DNA of 64,000 nucleotides, taken from positions 396,445,037-396,509,036 of the forward strand of contig NC_080672.1 in NCBI RefSeq assembly GCF_030247195.1. Direction: 5' to 3'. The notes under the pieces are model-generated. The model made no database searches. It saw only the letters and a list, made by a program, of their open reading frames with translations, and was not told where the DNA came from. The DNA is from Topomyia yanbarensis. Lineage: Eukaryota > Arthropoda > Insecta > Diptera > Culicidae. Positions 24,001 through 39,000 of the stretch are shown here, in pieces; the first letter of the stretch is position 1, and the number at the start of each line of letters is the position of its first letter. Both the position numbers and the translations under genes were made by a program.

Positions 24001-27000
24001 GGTCGGAACGAGGAAATCAGAATGCGTCAGAGAGGATTCGGAGCTGAGGAATCTGGGTGAAAACGTGGTAAAACGAGACGTTCTCAAAAATACGAAAGTT
24101 GAAGTACGATCCCACGATCAATAGCTCGACTATGGAGGAGATTATGACCAAAGCATTGGGTGAAGAGACAGAAATTAAAGCTTTAAACCCGGAGAAGGTA
24201 TTATGTGCAAAAATCTGGATGATATTACGACGGTAAGCGAGGTAGGGAGTTTATCATCGACGTAACATTCTTTAGTCATTCGCTGACGACGAATATGAAC
24301 TGGAGAGTATGTGAGAAGTAAACCCATAACGACCATCAGGAGATTCGTTACCGTATCGGCCAACGGAATCCTGTAACAGCACGGAGATGGATGCCCGGTA
24401 AGCGCAAATAGAAGAAGGAAGCCTTCAACAAAGACCTCTTCGTTGTGACACTTGCGCTGGACAGCGGGAACGAAAACGTTGATGCGGCTGATTTTAAGGA
24501 AGGATTTTAAGACCTGTGACGCAACAATTCCGCGAAAACTGGAGCCACGCAGTAAACGGCTGGTGGAATGAGACGTTCAGTACGCTACGCGCTGCTTATC
24601 CCAGAGCCAGAAGGCGCGCTCAAAGAGCAGTAGCGGAGTCAGATAGAGAGAAGCGCAAGACGGCGTTTCGGGAAGCTAGGGCCGCTTTAAAACGGGAGAT
24701 CAAGCTTAGCAAATCAGCCACAAGGAGCTGTGCCTAGAAGTAGACACTAATTCCTGAAGCGACTGGTACCGAGTCGTGATGGGAAAGATGTAGGGTCCGT
24801 CGGCACCAGCTGAAATGTGTCCTGGTAAGCTGAAGATAATCGTTGAGGGTCTCTTCCCGAAGCACTATCTAACTACCTGGCCATCGATACCGTACTACGA
24901 AGAAGAAAGAACAAACATGGACGATCGTCATGTGATTAACGACGAGCTCGCAGAAGTGTCTATGCGACTGAAATCAAAGAAAGCCCATGGTCCGGATGGA
25001 ATTTGGTAGCTGGCGTTGAAAGTTGCGATCCTGGCACATCTGGGCATGTTCAAAATGGTGTTGCTGAAGTGTCTAGATGAAAGCAACTTCCTCGAAATGA
25101 GGAAGGTACAGAAGCTGGTATGAATGCCAAAGCCAGGGAAGCCACCGGGAAATTCATATGTTTGCTGGATACACTCGATAAACTCCTGAAAGGAATCATC
25201 CTTAACAGGCTGACGAAATGTGTGGAGGGTGAGCGCGGAGTGTTCAAGATGCAGTTCGGATTCCACAAAAGAGGATCGACAGTGGAGGCAATTCGGACAC
25301 TGCTCGACAGTGCGAAGAAGGCATTTAAATGGAAGCGAAGAGCAGATCGATACTGCGCTGTGGTCATGATACACGTGAAGAATGCATTTAACAGCGCCAG
25401 CTGGGGCGCTATCGACGCAGCGCTGCACATAATGAGGGTTCCTAACTATCTATGCCAGATCCTAAAGAGCTACTTCCAGAGTAGAGTGCTGCTGTACGAG
25501 ACGAACGATGGGCACAAGTCAATGCGAGTCACAGCGAGAGTACATTGTCGTTCCAACTCTTTGGAACAGAATGTACAATGGAGCCTTGACAGTGCGGCTG
25601 CTCAGGAAATCGTGGGTTTCACGGACGACATGTCACTAACGGTGGTGGATGAACGCTTGAAGGAGTGTGGGTGTCAGTGACGGAGACACAAGACGCGATC
25701 GAGAACTGGATGAACGGGGTCAAGCTACAGATAGCTCACTACAAGACGGAAGTATTGTTGGCCAGCAGCGGATAGACATCGACGTCGGAGGGCACGTGAT
25801 TGCATTGAAGCGTGCACTGGAGCAATTGCGAGTGATAATCGACTACCGGTTTGAGCTTCATCAACCACGTCGACTACGCCTGCGGAAAGTCGGCAAAGGA
25901 AACAAACGCAATAGGGAGGAACATGCCAAACATCAGCCAAACAGCACGAGACGTCTGTTATCTAGTGTTTCGTCATCGATACTGTGATATGGGTTCCTAC
26001 CTTAGGTGCGGCTGTGAAGACCAGGCTGAGCTGCGGAAAGTTGAACAGGACGATCCGACTGATGGCCGTACAGAACAATATCGTCGGAGGCAGTATGCGT
26101 TATCGCCGGAATGATCCCTTTCTGAATCACCCTGACGAAGGCCATCGAGTGCTGCTATCGGAGAAACACCAGAAACGTGAGGAAGATGGTAAGAATTGAA
26201 TCGATGGCGAGACGGCACTGGGAATGGGACAATACGGAGAAAGGAAGGTATACCTACAGGCTCCTCCCAAACCTGTCGACGTGGTTCAATATAAAACATG
26301 GAGAGATGAACTTCCACCTGACACAGCTCATGTCGGGCCACGGCTGCCTCAGGAAATATCTTCATCGATTCGGGCACGCGTCACCATTGTGTCCGGAGTG
26401 TGAGAAAACCGAGGAGACACCGCACTAGTATTCAGTTAGTTGAAGTATCGAAACCAAGAATCGATCCACTGAATTCCTGATCCCAGGTCATTAGAGGCAA
26501 GTGGTAACAGGAGTTCCTAAGTCAAGCTGTATCTCCGTGTCAAAATTGAATAACTGAAGGGACAAAATAATACCAATCGCGAACGGAGTATTACAGGTAT
26601 ATGCACAGTTTAACAGTTAGTCTGGTTTAATAAAAGTTTGCACGCCCTTGAGCCTTACTGCAATCAGTGAGCGTCATTCAATCACAGTTTGGTGTTCAAT
26701 TGCTAAAAGCCATCGATAACCGATAAGAATAGTCATCTTCGAAATCATCTACTTTCTTCGCTGATAGTTCTAATCAAACACCTACTATCTATGTATAACA
26801 TTCTATTACGAAAACAAATCTCACCTAATCACTCAAAACAGGCACTTTCCATACCGTGGACAAACAAATAACTTCACTATCAGCGAGCAGAGTCCTGCCT
26901 GCCCGACGCTGCTGCTGCATTGTTTTGACTTACCCTCATCATAACGTATCCGATGTAGCTGAGTGCCAAAATAAGAAATATCAGCCCGGGAGGAATCGTG

Positions 27001-30000
27001 GCGGCCACGTTCAGCAAATAGGCAAGCACTGATAACTGGCCGAAGCAGCACACCACACAGCCATACACGAGCAGGTTCAGGGCGGGCGGGTTTCGCGAGG
27101 ATCCGGAAGCAAGAGGAAGTGAGTTTTCCAGAAACTGACAACGAAGTTCTCCGATCGTAGGTCTCGGTGTAGTATCATCCGTGCAGTCGAAGAACTGTTC
27201 CGTGGTTGCAGGATTGGTCAGCGTCTCATCAGCAGGTATTTCGTTTTCCGTTTGGATTCCAGTATCCACACATTGGGTTGCCGTTGGGACCTCCACCAGT
27301 CGGCGGTCGGAATCATCGTTATCGCATTTTTCTTTGGCCTCATCAGTAGATACAATCGTGGACAGTGTCAGCTTGAGAATTAACTGCAATGTAGAATATT
27401 TTGGGAATGAGAAATGCATCATTCGGGGGTTTCCGAGATAATTTATTATACCCTCACGGTACTAAATTTCCCATCCTGGCCGGATAGTTTGCTCAGAGTC
27501 TGGTCCACCAGCCGGGTGAACGGCGTTAGGAACAGAAAGCACAAAATTCGGTACGTGACCGACTGGATGACGCCACGTGTCGTGACGATGAGCGATTCGA
27601 AGATTGACTTTAGGGCTTCCTTGTTCGACTTGAACCCTATGCGGATGATGATGACAACGGTGGCATGAAAGGACAGAAAGAGGGAGAGAAAAAAAGGAGG
27701 AAAACAAAATTAGTTTACATAAAATCGGGCAAAATTATTTGTTTATATTGAACTGCCGACATCTGAGCGGATGGAAACGTTTGATTCGACCTACACTTTG
27801 CTGCGCTACAGCAGTCGATAGGTGACTCCTGTGCACGCGAACCGAAATGCGATAGCGCGGATTGAAATGTTTTCCGTCGTCATCGCGAAATTTGAAAACA
27901 AATTACATGTACGGAATTCATACGTGATGTACCGGTGTGTACCTAGGCATGATAATAACAGAAACGAAAAAATGCTACTCTGTTTGACGTAGGGAAATAG
28001 AGTATGTATACCATTTTGAAAACCAAATTCGAATTCGCTATCGTTGATTCTGTGGAGGACATCACAGCGATGTCCGTTTTACACACAAAAAATAATGAAA
28101 TTTAAACGACATGTAAATCAATACGAATGTAAACATACAAAGATTGAATCAAAACTTTGATTGAAAATTACGTTAAAATCAATGCACTCAATTGAAGCAT
28201 CAACAAGCATATAATTTTACACTTTCATTCGTGTAATATTACATGTCATTCATTTTACAGCAATATGCGTGTAAAAATACATTGAAGTGCATTGGTTTTC
28301 CGTTTTAAGAAACTGCAATTTTCAATCCACGTGTAGAATTATAATAAAATTCGTTGAAGAAAGCGCGACAAGTCGTGTGGATTTTTGGTGGAACTTAATA
28401 TTACATTTTTATTCATGCTCCAAATATGTGCATGAAAATAAACTTAAAATTACAAAATATTTTTTTCTGTGATAGTCTGCGATGTGAGGTATGGTTATCA
28501 TTGAAATAACAAATTTATCATATCGAGCAGAACATTTGCCAACCAAATTGACAGTTGCATTACATATTTAGAAGTTACACGAAACATTTGAATGTTATTT
28601 TATACACTTTAAAAGAATACGCGAGTGTGTGTGTGTATTTACAAACTATTATTGTTCAATGTCGATGACAGGCGAAGAATTCCCAAATATATTATAAACA
28701 CGCTAGGTTAGCCACACTACCGGGAATACTATTAATTAGGTTCCTTAGATTCAAAAATTCGAAGAGAATGTTCAGAAATAAAATAATTTTGTCATGCGAT
28801 GATTAGATCTCCATCATCTAACCGTCCTAAGCGGCTCCAGTTGGATCGTCAAGCGAGAGTACGCTTTCTTGGTAAATATATAACTAATGCACGATTTGAA
28901 AAATGGAATTTCTATTCATGTAATGGCGAAGAATTTGGCAAATAAATACACAGAAAGTTGTAAGTTGTTCCTTAAGAAAATCACATTTTTTTTTAAATTT
29001 ATTTTGAAGCTACAGAGATTGATAGTATATTCATTCAATGACGAATAGCGAGAAAATGTCTTGAAAAATATTTGATTCAAATATTTTATTTTTACAGAAG
29101 ACAAGAAAAATACCAAAAAAATTTAAAAAATAAGGCTGCAGCTGAAACACGATTTTTTGGGGCGAGAATATGAAATAATTTTGGGCGGCCCAAAATAAGC
29201 ATTAACTGTACAGAAAACCTTACTTTGTATGACAGGCGTAATAGCAATTTGACGCACACGTACTTTATTATTTTTCTAACTACAAGAAAGATAAGCAAGC
29301 AGGTTTATCTTAAATAAATACGAAAAATGAAAGGAATTGATTTACTAATCTGATAGAAAAAAATTTTAAAAGCCAAAAAGCAGGAGATAAAGCAGAGAAA
29401 TCTGTTTTTGTAGGTTCTTCCGACATGAAAATCAGAAACCAGTTCTCAGAACATATTGGCTCAAATGGCACGTTCCCCATAAGTGGTCGAGGATTTGCGC
29501 TTTACCGTGACTTCTCATCATTTTCCTGAGCGGAAGGAAAGGAAAAGGTGGTCACAATTTACCATTCGTGCTAATGAAATAGTTCACAATATCATGAAAT
29601 AATATCTATGTACTCGTAAGCTAGTTCACGATCCCTAGTAAAATAGTCACTCATTCGTGCTCGTGAAATAGTTAATAAAATCGGAAAATATTATTCATGT
29701 ATTCGTTAACTGGTAAGCGTAATATTCGCGACTGCCCCTTCGTGCTCTTGGAATAGTTCCCAAATTCATGAAATATTATTCGTGGATTCGTGAGCTCATT
29801 CATGATTCTTAAAGTTTGTTTTACATCAAATCGAATCACGGAAATAACGCTGCAGAAAATTACCTAGTGCACCGATCCTTTCAAACTTTAAGACAATAAA
29901 ATATAACCCATTAGTAAGTTTTTGGCACATTTATGTCATTCAGCTTCAATACTATAACTGCACACTCGCACCTTACGCTTAACTCCACTCATTAGGTTCT

Positions 30001-33000
30001 ATACAACATCTGACAGCAGCTTCTTCTGTTGGGGAGGGGGGTCATGTCATTGGGTCCAAAGTGCCCCGTTGGCTTCGCACCACTCCAGGATAACATTTCA
30101 ATAGTGACACGATGTGATGATCCGGATCCGGACAGAAGATCGTAGGGCCCTCGTGTTGCTTCAACAGAGGAAGCAGAAGCTTCTGTAGGCAGTTCTTGGG
30201 GTCTATCTCCCCGTTTACAACCACTGTAGTCACGAACGCCACACTCCGTTTGCCACATGAGCAGATCGCTTGCCAAATCATGTACTTATTGGCCAAACTT
30301 TGGAAGTTTCTGCTGCCGGAACATCAGACATGTGCTGGGCGATGAAAAACAGTAGCCGCGGAAGCTACCGGAAGTCCGCCTTGAAGTAAGTCTCATCATC
30401 CGTGATGAGACAATGAGGCTTCGTCAGCATCTAGGTGTACGGTAACTTTTCCACCGTATTTTACTGTTCGTCACGATTTGGAGCCTGCTGTTTTTAACTT
30501 TAGCAGCCCCTCCCGGTCCTTGGCTCTCTGACCGAAAGACTTGGACAGATTCAACTTTTTGACCACATCCCTGACCGAAGCATTGGGATTTCGCTTAAAC
30601 GCTTTCACTACACGCTTGTGATACTGATCACTAAGAGAACATTCATTCTGGCCGCATTTCTCCTTCCGTTCGATGCTCAGAGTTTGGTAGTAACGTTTAC
30701 TCACACGACTCATCGTTGACCGCATGGTTTCGAGTTGTTTTCCGATGTCCCGATGAGAAAATAGATGATTTTCCAGATGTTTGCGCAAAAACAATTTGCG
30801 ACGCTTCTTTTCTGGTGATGCCATTTTTCAATTTTTGTAAAAAAATGGCGCTATTAATACAGTGTAAACAATACACTCTAAATTACTTCTACCTAAATTT
30901 ATAAAGAGAAAATACCCAATGGATTATTTCCTACAGCATTTTTTCCGTGATGCAATTTGATGTGGTGCACTCTTCCGTACATGATTAACGATCGATCTTG
31001 AGTGCTATCCCTTATCATTTTGTTATTTCATGAAACTCTACTCATGGTAATGAAGTTTTCGTGTGAACTATTTCAAACATTTTGGATTTTTTTTATGAAA
31101 TATCGTATAGCTATGTCTAGCTTCCAGCGACTAATGTGAGCAGCAAATATAAGAAAACTATTAGGACCTCGAACATGGTATTTTATTTAAAAAAGATTAA
31201 TGTCCAGACGGAATACAAAAGCTGCACTGAGCACCAACCATACATTATGAAACCACAAATCGTGCTCGTGATAAAGTTCATAAAACAACATTATGATCCA
31301 GTTCATATTGTCATGTCACGAGTAAAAAATCCAATAGTAATTTAACATGAACATGAGTCGCATTACTCGCGTTACTCCACGTGTCAAGTTTGAAAGTGAG
31401 CTTAGGAATAAACTATGATGATAACGTGCATATAATTTTCGAAAATCGTGAAAGAGATCATGAACATAAATTACACTACTTTGCTAGAAAAATCCGATAC
31501 GAATGTTGAATAAAATATCACGATGATGTGAAAACAAATTAAGAAAATCAGGACTAAAGTCCTAAAAGAGACCTACTCTGCCAGAAAAATCCGACAGTGA
31601 ACTCATGAATTAAATATCGCGGTCACGTGAATCGCGCCAAAGCTCTTGAAGCCACGAACACAGTTTAAATGTCGGTTCTCTTAGTTGACATACTTCACAT
31701 AATCCAGTACCCAAATATTCCCAAATTAATCAATCATAACAAAAACTAAACATGTCCAGGGAACAACCGCAGTTACCCAACTAAACATTAAAATGTAACG
31801 CCTTGCATATTTTTGGTGCTAACTTGTTTTTTTGAAAACACAAACAGTTTCACGAATACGAGGTGTTCGCTTCTACAAACTTACCCTACCAACACGCCGC
31901 CAATGTGAGCCAAAATTTCACTCACCTATCGACAATCTACCCGTATCTCACCGCTATCGAGAAACAATCGAGGCGTTATCAAACGTGCCTCTCGAGATGC
32001 TGGGCAACGATCACCACCGACAGTGCATGCATACCTACGATCGAAGGGACATCGCGTCCCATTTTATTCCTCTAGTTTAAGCGCAATTAATGTTATAGTA
32101 ATTAATATATATTATTTAATAGAGTAGAATTTTTATGTGATATTAAAATGTGTTGTGTGCGTAATAACGTGACGTGCAATTAATCGCTGAATTCTCCAAG
32201 CGATCGAGATCACTTTCCTGTAAGGGTTGATAGCACCCATCCTCATTGGTTTGGTTGAACCAGCCACAGAAACTCGCAAAGGTTCAGGTACGGCGCGGAG
32301 AAACTGTCGGTCCGCCTATCGGATTAGTTTCCGAATTTCTTCCCGGCTATCGACATGGTCCTTCGAGCCGGATAGACGTCGATAGGAATCATCCGTCTAC
32401 CCGGACAAAAGCTTCATCGCGTCGTATTAAAACAGAATGGCGGACGCGCCATGGTGAAACCGCATGCTGCTAAAAATTTAATAAAAGGCATTCACAATGC
32501 CTCACTAAGGTGAGTGCGGTTCCATTAATTTAATTTACCCTAATTTTTCTACCGGGTCCAAATTTTTATGTGGCTATACTATTATCGCGCGCTGATCATC
32601 GCTGATTCACCGAGAGAATTTCACACATAACCAACAACTGCAATCAATATCTGGGGACGTATATTATTTTCGGCTCTTTTGGGACATCATACAATTTCAA
32701 TATTGAACAAGGCCGACGCAGCCTGCAACTGTTGACTAATCCCGGCAATTCAGTGCTGGTCGAGTTCGGGAGGAGTAGCAGATATATTTTCAAGGCATTA
32801 AATTTGCCTCAATCAGGTAATTGAGGTTCCTTTCACATTATCCCGCCCTTTCGGTCTACGCGGTCTTTTGCTTGCAGGCGATCTTTTCTTCAATGTCGGC
32901 GGTAGAGCGGAAACTGCGTGGGTTGAAAAACCGAAAACGCAGTATAATAACATCATTCACATGCATTACGTCCTTCGTCAACAACTTCCAATCAGAGCGA

Positions 33001-36000
33001 GATGCAATCGAGGTTCCGGTCCGTTTAGAGAGTTTTGTGGCGTTGTGGAATGAATTCAACGAGGTACAGGCCGAATTGGAGAGCATGGAGGAATCTGAGG
33101 AGACTATGGAGTCATACCTGAAGGAACGAACAGAATTCGAGAAGGCATACTACCGTGTTAAGGGTAAGCTGCTGCTTTACAATAAACCCAACACAGATTC
33201 TCAAGACTCTCAGCGTCGGCTTCAGGAGCCATCCTCGCAAATGCCCCACATAAAATTGCCCGATGTGCGGCTGCCTGTATTTAGTGGAGATTTCGAAACA
33301 TGGCTCAATTTCCACGACCTTTTCCTATCACTCGTTCACTCCTCAGCGCACTTATCTACAATCCAAAAATTTTACTATTTGCGTTCCTCTCTGGCGGGCG
33401 AGGCGCTCAAATTGATACAAACAATTCCCATCTGCAATGAACAATACCCGGTGGCGTGGAAAATGCTTGAAGACCACTTTTCAAATCCTCGTCGACTAAA
33501 ACGCACTTACGTGCAGTCCCTATTCGACTTCCCATGCATGAAGCGAGAAACGGCTTCAGAGTTACATTCACTCATCGAAAAATTTGAAGCTAACGTGAAA
33601 ATTTGCAAGCAACTTGGAGAGCGCACCGAGCACTGGGACGTATTGCTTATTCATTTACTCAGCACTCGTTTGGATACGGTTACAAGGAGAGATTGGGAGG
33701 AGTATGCTGAGATGAATCAAACTACGAAGTTCAGCCAGTTGATCGAGTTTCTTCAACGCCGAGTGAATGTTTTGCAAACGGTAGTCTATAAATCTGGAGA
33801 GACACAACAACAGCCGTCAGCTGTAAAAAAGCCAGTCATGCAACGTTCTGGATATTATGGATCAGTACAAGGCAACTCGAGTGGCTGCATAGCGTGTTCA
33901 GGTCCACATTCCCTCTATCAATGCGAAACATTTTCAAACTACGCCACACACGAGAAAGAGCAATTTGTGCGTCGGAACCAGTTGTGTAGGAATTGCTTAC
34001 GTAGAGGACATATGGCGAAGGATTGTAGTTCGGAAAGTAGCTGTCGAAAATGCCGTGGTCGTCACCATACCCAGCTATGTACAATCCAGAGAACCGAGAG
34101 AAGTAGTCAAGCAGCTTCGATTCCTTTACAACTAGAACACTCAAATTCAACAACGTTACCTACCAACCAAGGCACAGTTTCTTCTACACCAGCTGCACAC
34201 ACGGGGGTAACAAGTTGCAAAGCGCATGGTGAAGGTACGAGCAAGATTTTGTTGGCAACAGCTATTATTATTCTAATAGATGACAACGGGCATGAGCACC
34301 CAGTTCGTGCGCTGCTGGATTCGGGAAGCGAATGTTGTTTTGCCAGCGAGAGAGTCAGTCAGCGAATGGCTGTTCGTCGCAACAAGGTAGATCTTCCAAT
34401 TGCGGGCATAGAACAATCGTCAACGCAAGTACGGTTCAAATTTCGCTCGACATTGAAGTCTCGGATTACGGCATATACGGATGTGGTTGATCTGTTTGTC
34501 CTCCCAAGGGTGACAATCGAATTACCTTCCCTTGCCATTAACACATCTTCTTGGGCCATACCGACAGGAATTCAGCTTGCGGACCCTTCCTTTTACGAAC
34601 CAGCTGCGATTGATGTCGTATTAGGTGCAGAAGTATTTTTCGACCTTTTTACAGTGGCAGGTCGAATTCCTTTGGGGGATTCTTTACCATGTCTCGTTAA
34701 TTCTGTGTTTGGCTGGGTTGTTTCTGGAAGGACGGCATTAGCAACCGATCATACACCTGTGACATGCAACGTCGCTACCATGTCAGATATACATCGTTCC
34801 ATGGAAAGATTCTGGACTATTGAAGATGATACATCGCCAGCGTATTCACCGCAGGAAACATTCTGTGAGCAATATTTCCGCGATACAGTTACCCGTGATA
34901 CCGACGGTCGATATTGTGTTAGATTGCCATTAAAAAGAGAAAATTTAAGCAATTTGGGAGATAACAAGATCACCGCATTCCATAGATTTCGTCTCATTGA
35001 GCGCCGATTGAGCCGAGACGTTAAGCTTGCCGACGAGTATCGAGGATTCATGGAGGAGTATGTACAACTCGGTCATATGGAACTAATCAGTGAAGCTCAA
35101 GCTGAGATACAGCCATCCTTCTTTCTTCCCCATCATCCCGTCATTCGAGAAGAAAGCAGCACTACCAAGGTTCGGGTCGTGTTTGACGGTTCTTGCAAGA
35201 GTGCAACAGGCCTCTCGTTAAATGACGTCATGCTGGTAGGTCCAATAATCCAAGAAGACCTGCGCTCCATAGTCATGCGATCTCGCCTACATCCGATAAT
35301 GTTGATCGCTGATGTCGCAAAAATGTTTCGGCAAATTCGACTGCACCCCGAAGACACTCCGTTGCAGAGAATATTTTGGCGATTTTCACCATCTGAGCCA
35401 GTTAGCATGTATGAATTGAAGACAGTTACGTACGGCACCGCTTCAGCACCGTACTTGGCCACCCGCGTTCTTCAACAGCTAGCAAATGATGAGCAGCAAA
35501 ACTATCCCGTTGCAGCCAAAGCCACCAGCGAAGATTTTTATGTGGATGACTTTCTCTCAGGTGCTAAGACTGTTGAGGAGGCAGTTGAACTGCGTGTTCA
35601 GATGGAAGCAATGTTCGACTCAGCAGGTTTAAAGCTTCGTAAATGGGCCAGTAACTCGTCTGCTGCCCTAATGGATGTACCAGAAGAGGATCGAGCACTG
35701 CAACAGACCATCGAGTTCAGTATGGATCAAACCATCAAATCACTAGGATTGCATTGGGAGCCGCATACAGATCGTCTGAAATATAGGATCGAAACACCCT
35801 GCTTTGAACCTTCCAAGACAGTAACCAAACGCTCTGCACTCTCCTGCATAGCAAAATTATTTGACCCATTGGGTCTAGTGAGTCCGGTTGTAGTGACAGC
35901 TAAAATCTTTATGCAGGCTCTGTGGAGTCTAAAGGGCGAAAATGGAAAACCGATCGACTGGGACAGAGAATTACCAGAACCAATGAGGGAGAGGTGGACA

Positions 36001-39000
36001 TCGTATTACTCTCAGCTACCTTTGTTGAGTGAGCTCCGCATCGAACGAATAATTTTGATCCCCAAGGCGATTGCAGTTGAACTCCATTTTTTCTCCGATG
36101 CTTCGGAGCACGCGTATGGTTCATGCGTCTACGTTCGATCAATAAATGCAGTAGGCGAGGTGAAGATAGCTCTTCTGACTTCGCGATCTAAAGTTGCGCC
36201 ATTAAAACAGCAGTCAATACCACGTCTTGAATTGTGCGGGGCGTTGCTTTCGGCAGAGTTGTACGGGAAGGTATCAAAGGCGTTGCGTGTTTCAGCAAAG
36301 GCATACTTTTGGGTGGATTCAACAACCGTATTGAGCTGGCTGAAATCCCCTCCATCTACATGGACTACCTTTGTTGCTAACAGGGTTTCGAAGATACAGC
36401 ATGCAACTCAAAACTGCGAATGGAATCATATTGCTGGGTCAGAAAATCCAGCCGACATCGTATCCAGAGGGCTGCCTGCAAATGATTTGCTGGAGAGCAA
36501 ACTGTGGTGGCAGGGTTCACCGTGGCTTATACAACAAAGGGAATCCTGGCCTGTTCAAGTACTCGGAATGGTAGATAGGTCGGAAATTTTGAAGGAAGAA
36601 CGGAAGACAGCCTTAGTAGCTGCTCCTGCTACACCTTCGTTCATCGAGGAATTTGTTGCAAGGTTTTCGGATTATCAACATATGCTTCGAGTTACAGCCT
36701 ACTGTCGACGCTTCGTAAATAATGTTCGGTATAAGGGAAAAAATCGTGTGATTTCGATTTGTCTCACAACAGCTGAACTTCGCGATGCAGAATTGTTGCT
36801 TATCCGTCTGGTTCAATTAGAAAGCTTCCCGTCGGAATGGAAATCACTACAAGAAACGCAAACGGTCAGCTCGAGTTCACGCCTACGTTGGTTTCATCCG
36901 ATGCTCATGACAGACAATGTTATGCGCATTGGCGGACGTTTGGGTCGGGCTACAGTTCCGTTCGACTCAAAGCACCAGATCCTGCTTCCAGGGTCGCATC
37001 ACTTCACGAAACTACTAGTTCGATGCTATCACCAGCGATTACTACATGCAGCTGTGCAGCTTTTGACCAATACACTTAGACTTCGTTTTTGGATACTTGG
37101 GGGTCGTAGTGTCTTGCGTCGAACCATACACTCGTGCATCACATGCTTTCGAGCCAAACCGAAGCTAGTCGAACAATTTATGTCCGAGCTGCCTTCTCAG
37201 AGAGTGACCGCATCAAGACCGTTCTCAATCGTCGGCATTGATTTTTGGGGACCAATTTATCTTAAACCTCGTCACCGTCGAGACGCCCCACCGAAGGCAT
37301 ATGTAGCAGTGTTTGTGTGCTTTTCCACAAAGGCCGTGCATATGGAGTTGGTCGTTGACCTTACTACAGTCAAATTTCTTCAAGCTTTCCGTCGTTTTGT
37401 CTCCCGTAGAGGCCTTTGTTCGGATGTATGGACAGATAACGGCAAGAATTTTGTCGGTGCGGCCAACGAGCTTCGGAAAATAATGCGCAACGAAGACTTT
37501 AAACAGTCGATGGCCCGCGAATGCGCTGACAGCGGGATTCGCTGGCACTTTAACCCTCCGAAGGGTTCTCACTTTGGCGGCCTTTGGGAGGCAGCCATAA
37601 ATTCCGCGCAGAAACATTTCATCCGTGTTCTGGGTGACACGAAGCTCGCATTTGACGATATGGAGACCCTTTTAACACAGATCGAATGCTGCCTCAATTC
37701 ACGTCCCCTTACGAAGCTTCATGAGGACCCATCGGATTTGCAAGCTCTCACTCCAGGGCATTTTTTAGTCGGAGCGGCACTCAAATCTGTTCCTGACACC
37801 GATTACGAATCAATCCCTTTCAACAGGCTGCACCAATGGCAGCAAACCCAGAAGATATTCCAAGACATCTGGAAGCGATGGCACGTCGAGTACCTTGCAT
37901 CCCTTCAACCACGTACAAAATGGTACAAACCACCTGTGAATCTGCAGCCTGATACGCTTGTCATCATTCTGGACGAAAATCTTCCACCAATGCGCTGGCC
38001 AATGGCGCGTATCCGCGATGTGCATCCTGGGAATGACGGAGTGATTCGAGTTGTTACACTTCAGACAGCAAACGGAATCATCACCCGTCCCGCAGCGAAG
38101 GTTTGCATTCTTCCGATAGAGTCGGCGGAATGTGCGCCAACGAACACAACAAACGCAACGCAACAGTGATCAAGTTAGAGGTTTCCATCTAGATCAACCT
38201 TACCAAATACGTCGGTTTCTGCCGGAGCAGATCAACCATAAGAGGTTTCGGTTCGGATGGATCAACGAAGCGTCAACCCACAACCATGCGCTGAGGAAGG
38301 CGTATTTATTAGAACCACAAGGCCCTTAAATTGTAGGGTCCAGGTAAGGACCTGTCCATTCTTTCTACTTTTTTGAAACCCGCTACCGGGTCTTATTTGT
38401 TTTCATGGTATCCGACTGGAATGGTCTGAGGAGGAACGTTATAATCTACAACGAGTCAAGATTCATCAAAGGGAAGAACGACACACACGAATCTACACGA
38501 ACTGCACCAACATCGAGGACAGTCTACGAACGGTTCAGAAATCGTTATTTCAGCGGGGGCAGGATGTTCGCTTCTACAAACTTACCCTACCAACACGCTG
38601 CCAATGTGAGCCAAAATTTCACTCACCTATCGACAATCTACCCGTATCTCACCGCTATCGAGAAACAATCGAGGCGTTATCAAACGTGCCTCTCGAGATG
38701 CTGGGCAACGATCACCACCGACAGTGCATGCATACCTACGATCGAAGGGACATCGCGTCCCATTTTATTCCTCTAGTTTAAGCGCAATTAATGTTATAGT
38801 AATTAATATATATTATTTAATAGAGTAGAATTTTTATGTGATATTAAAATGTGTTGTGTGCGTAATAACGTGACGTGCAATTAATCGCTGAATTCTCCAA
38901 GCGATCGAGATCACTTTCCTGTAAGGGTTGATAGCACCCATCCTCATTGGTTTGGTTGAACCAGCCACAGAAACTCGCAAAGGTTCAGGTACGGCGCGGA

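Larger units (their letters stand above)
9046..26933 (-). other. Intron 3 of the host gene (17.9 kb), transposon-laden
   Basis: It begins GTAAGT at 26933 and ends CCGCAG at 9046. It contains the foldback element, minisatellite, retroposed AT-rich unit, hAT element and R1-clade relic listed separately. Stretches without separate entries (about 9050-9870, 10870-11120, 11650-12100, 12240-13080, 15550-16460, 21790-23030 and 26450-26930) show no gene; a short ATAC microsatellite is near 9187-9206. Confidence 0.6.

Noticed and set aside
32821..32892. Upstream extension of gag-pol from 32821
   Set aside because: It would start at TTG; the first in-frame ATG is at 32893, and a splice acceptor precedes it.
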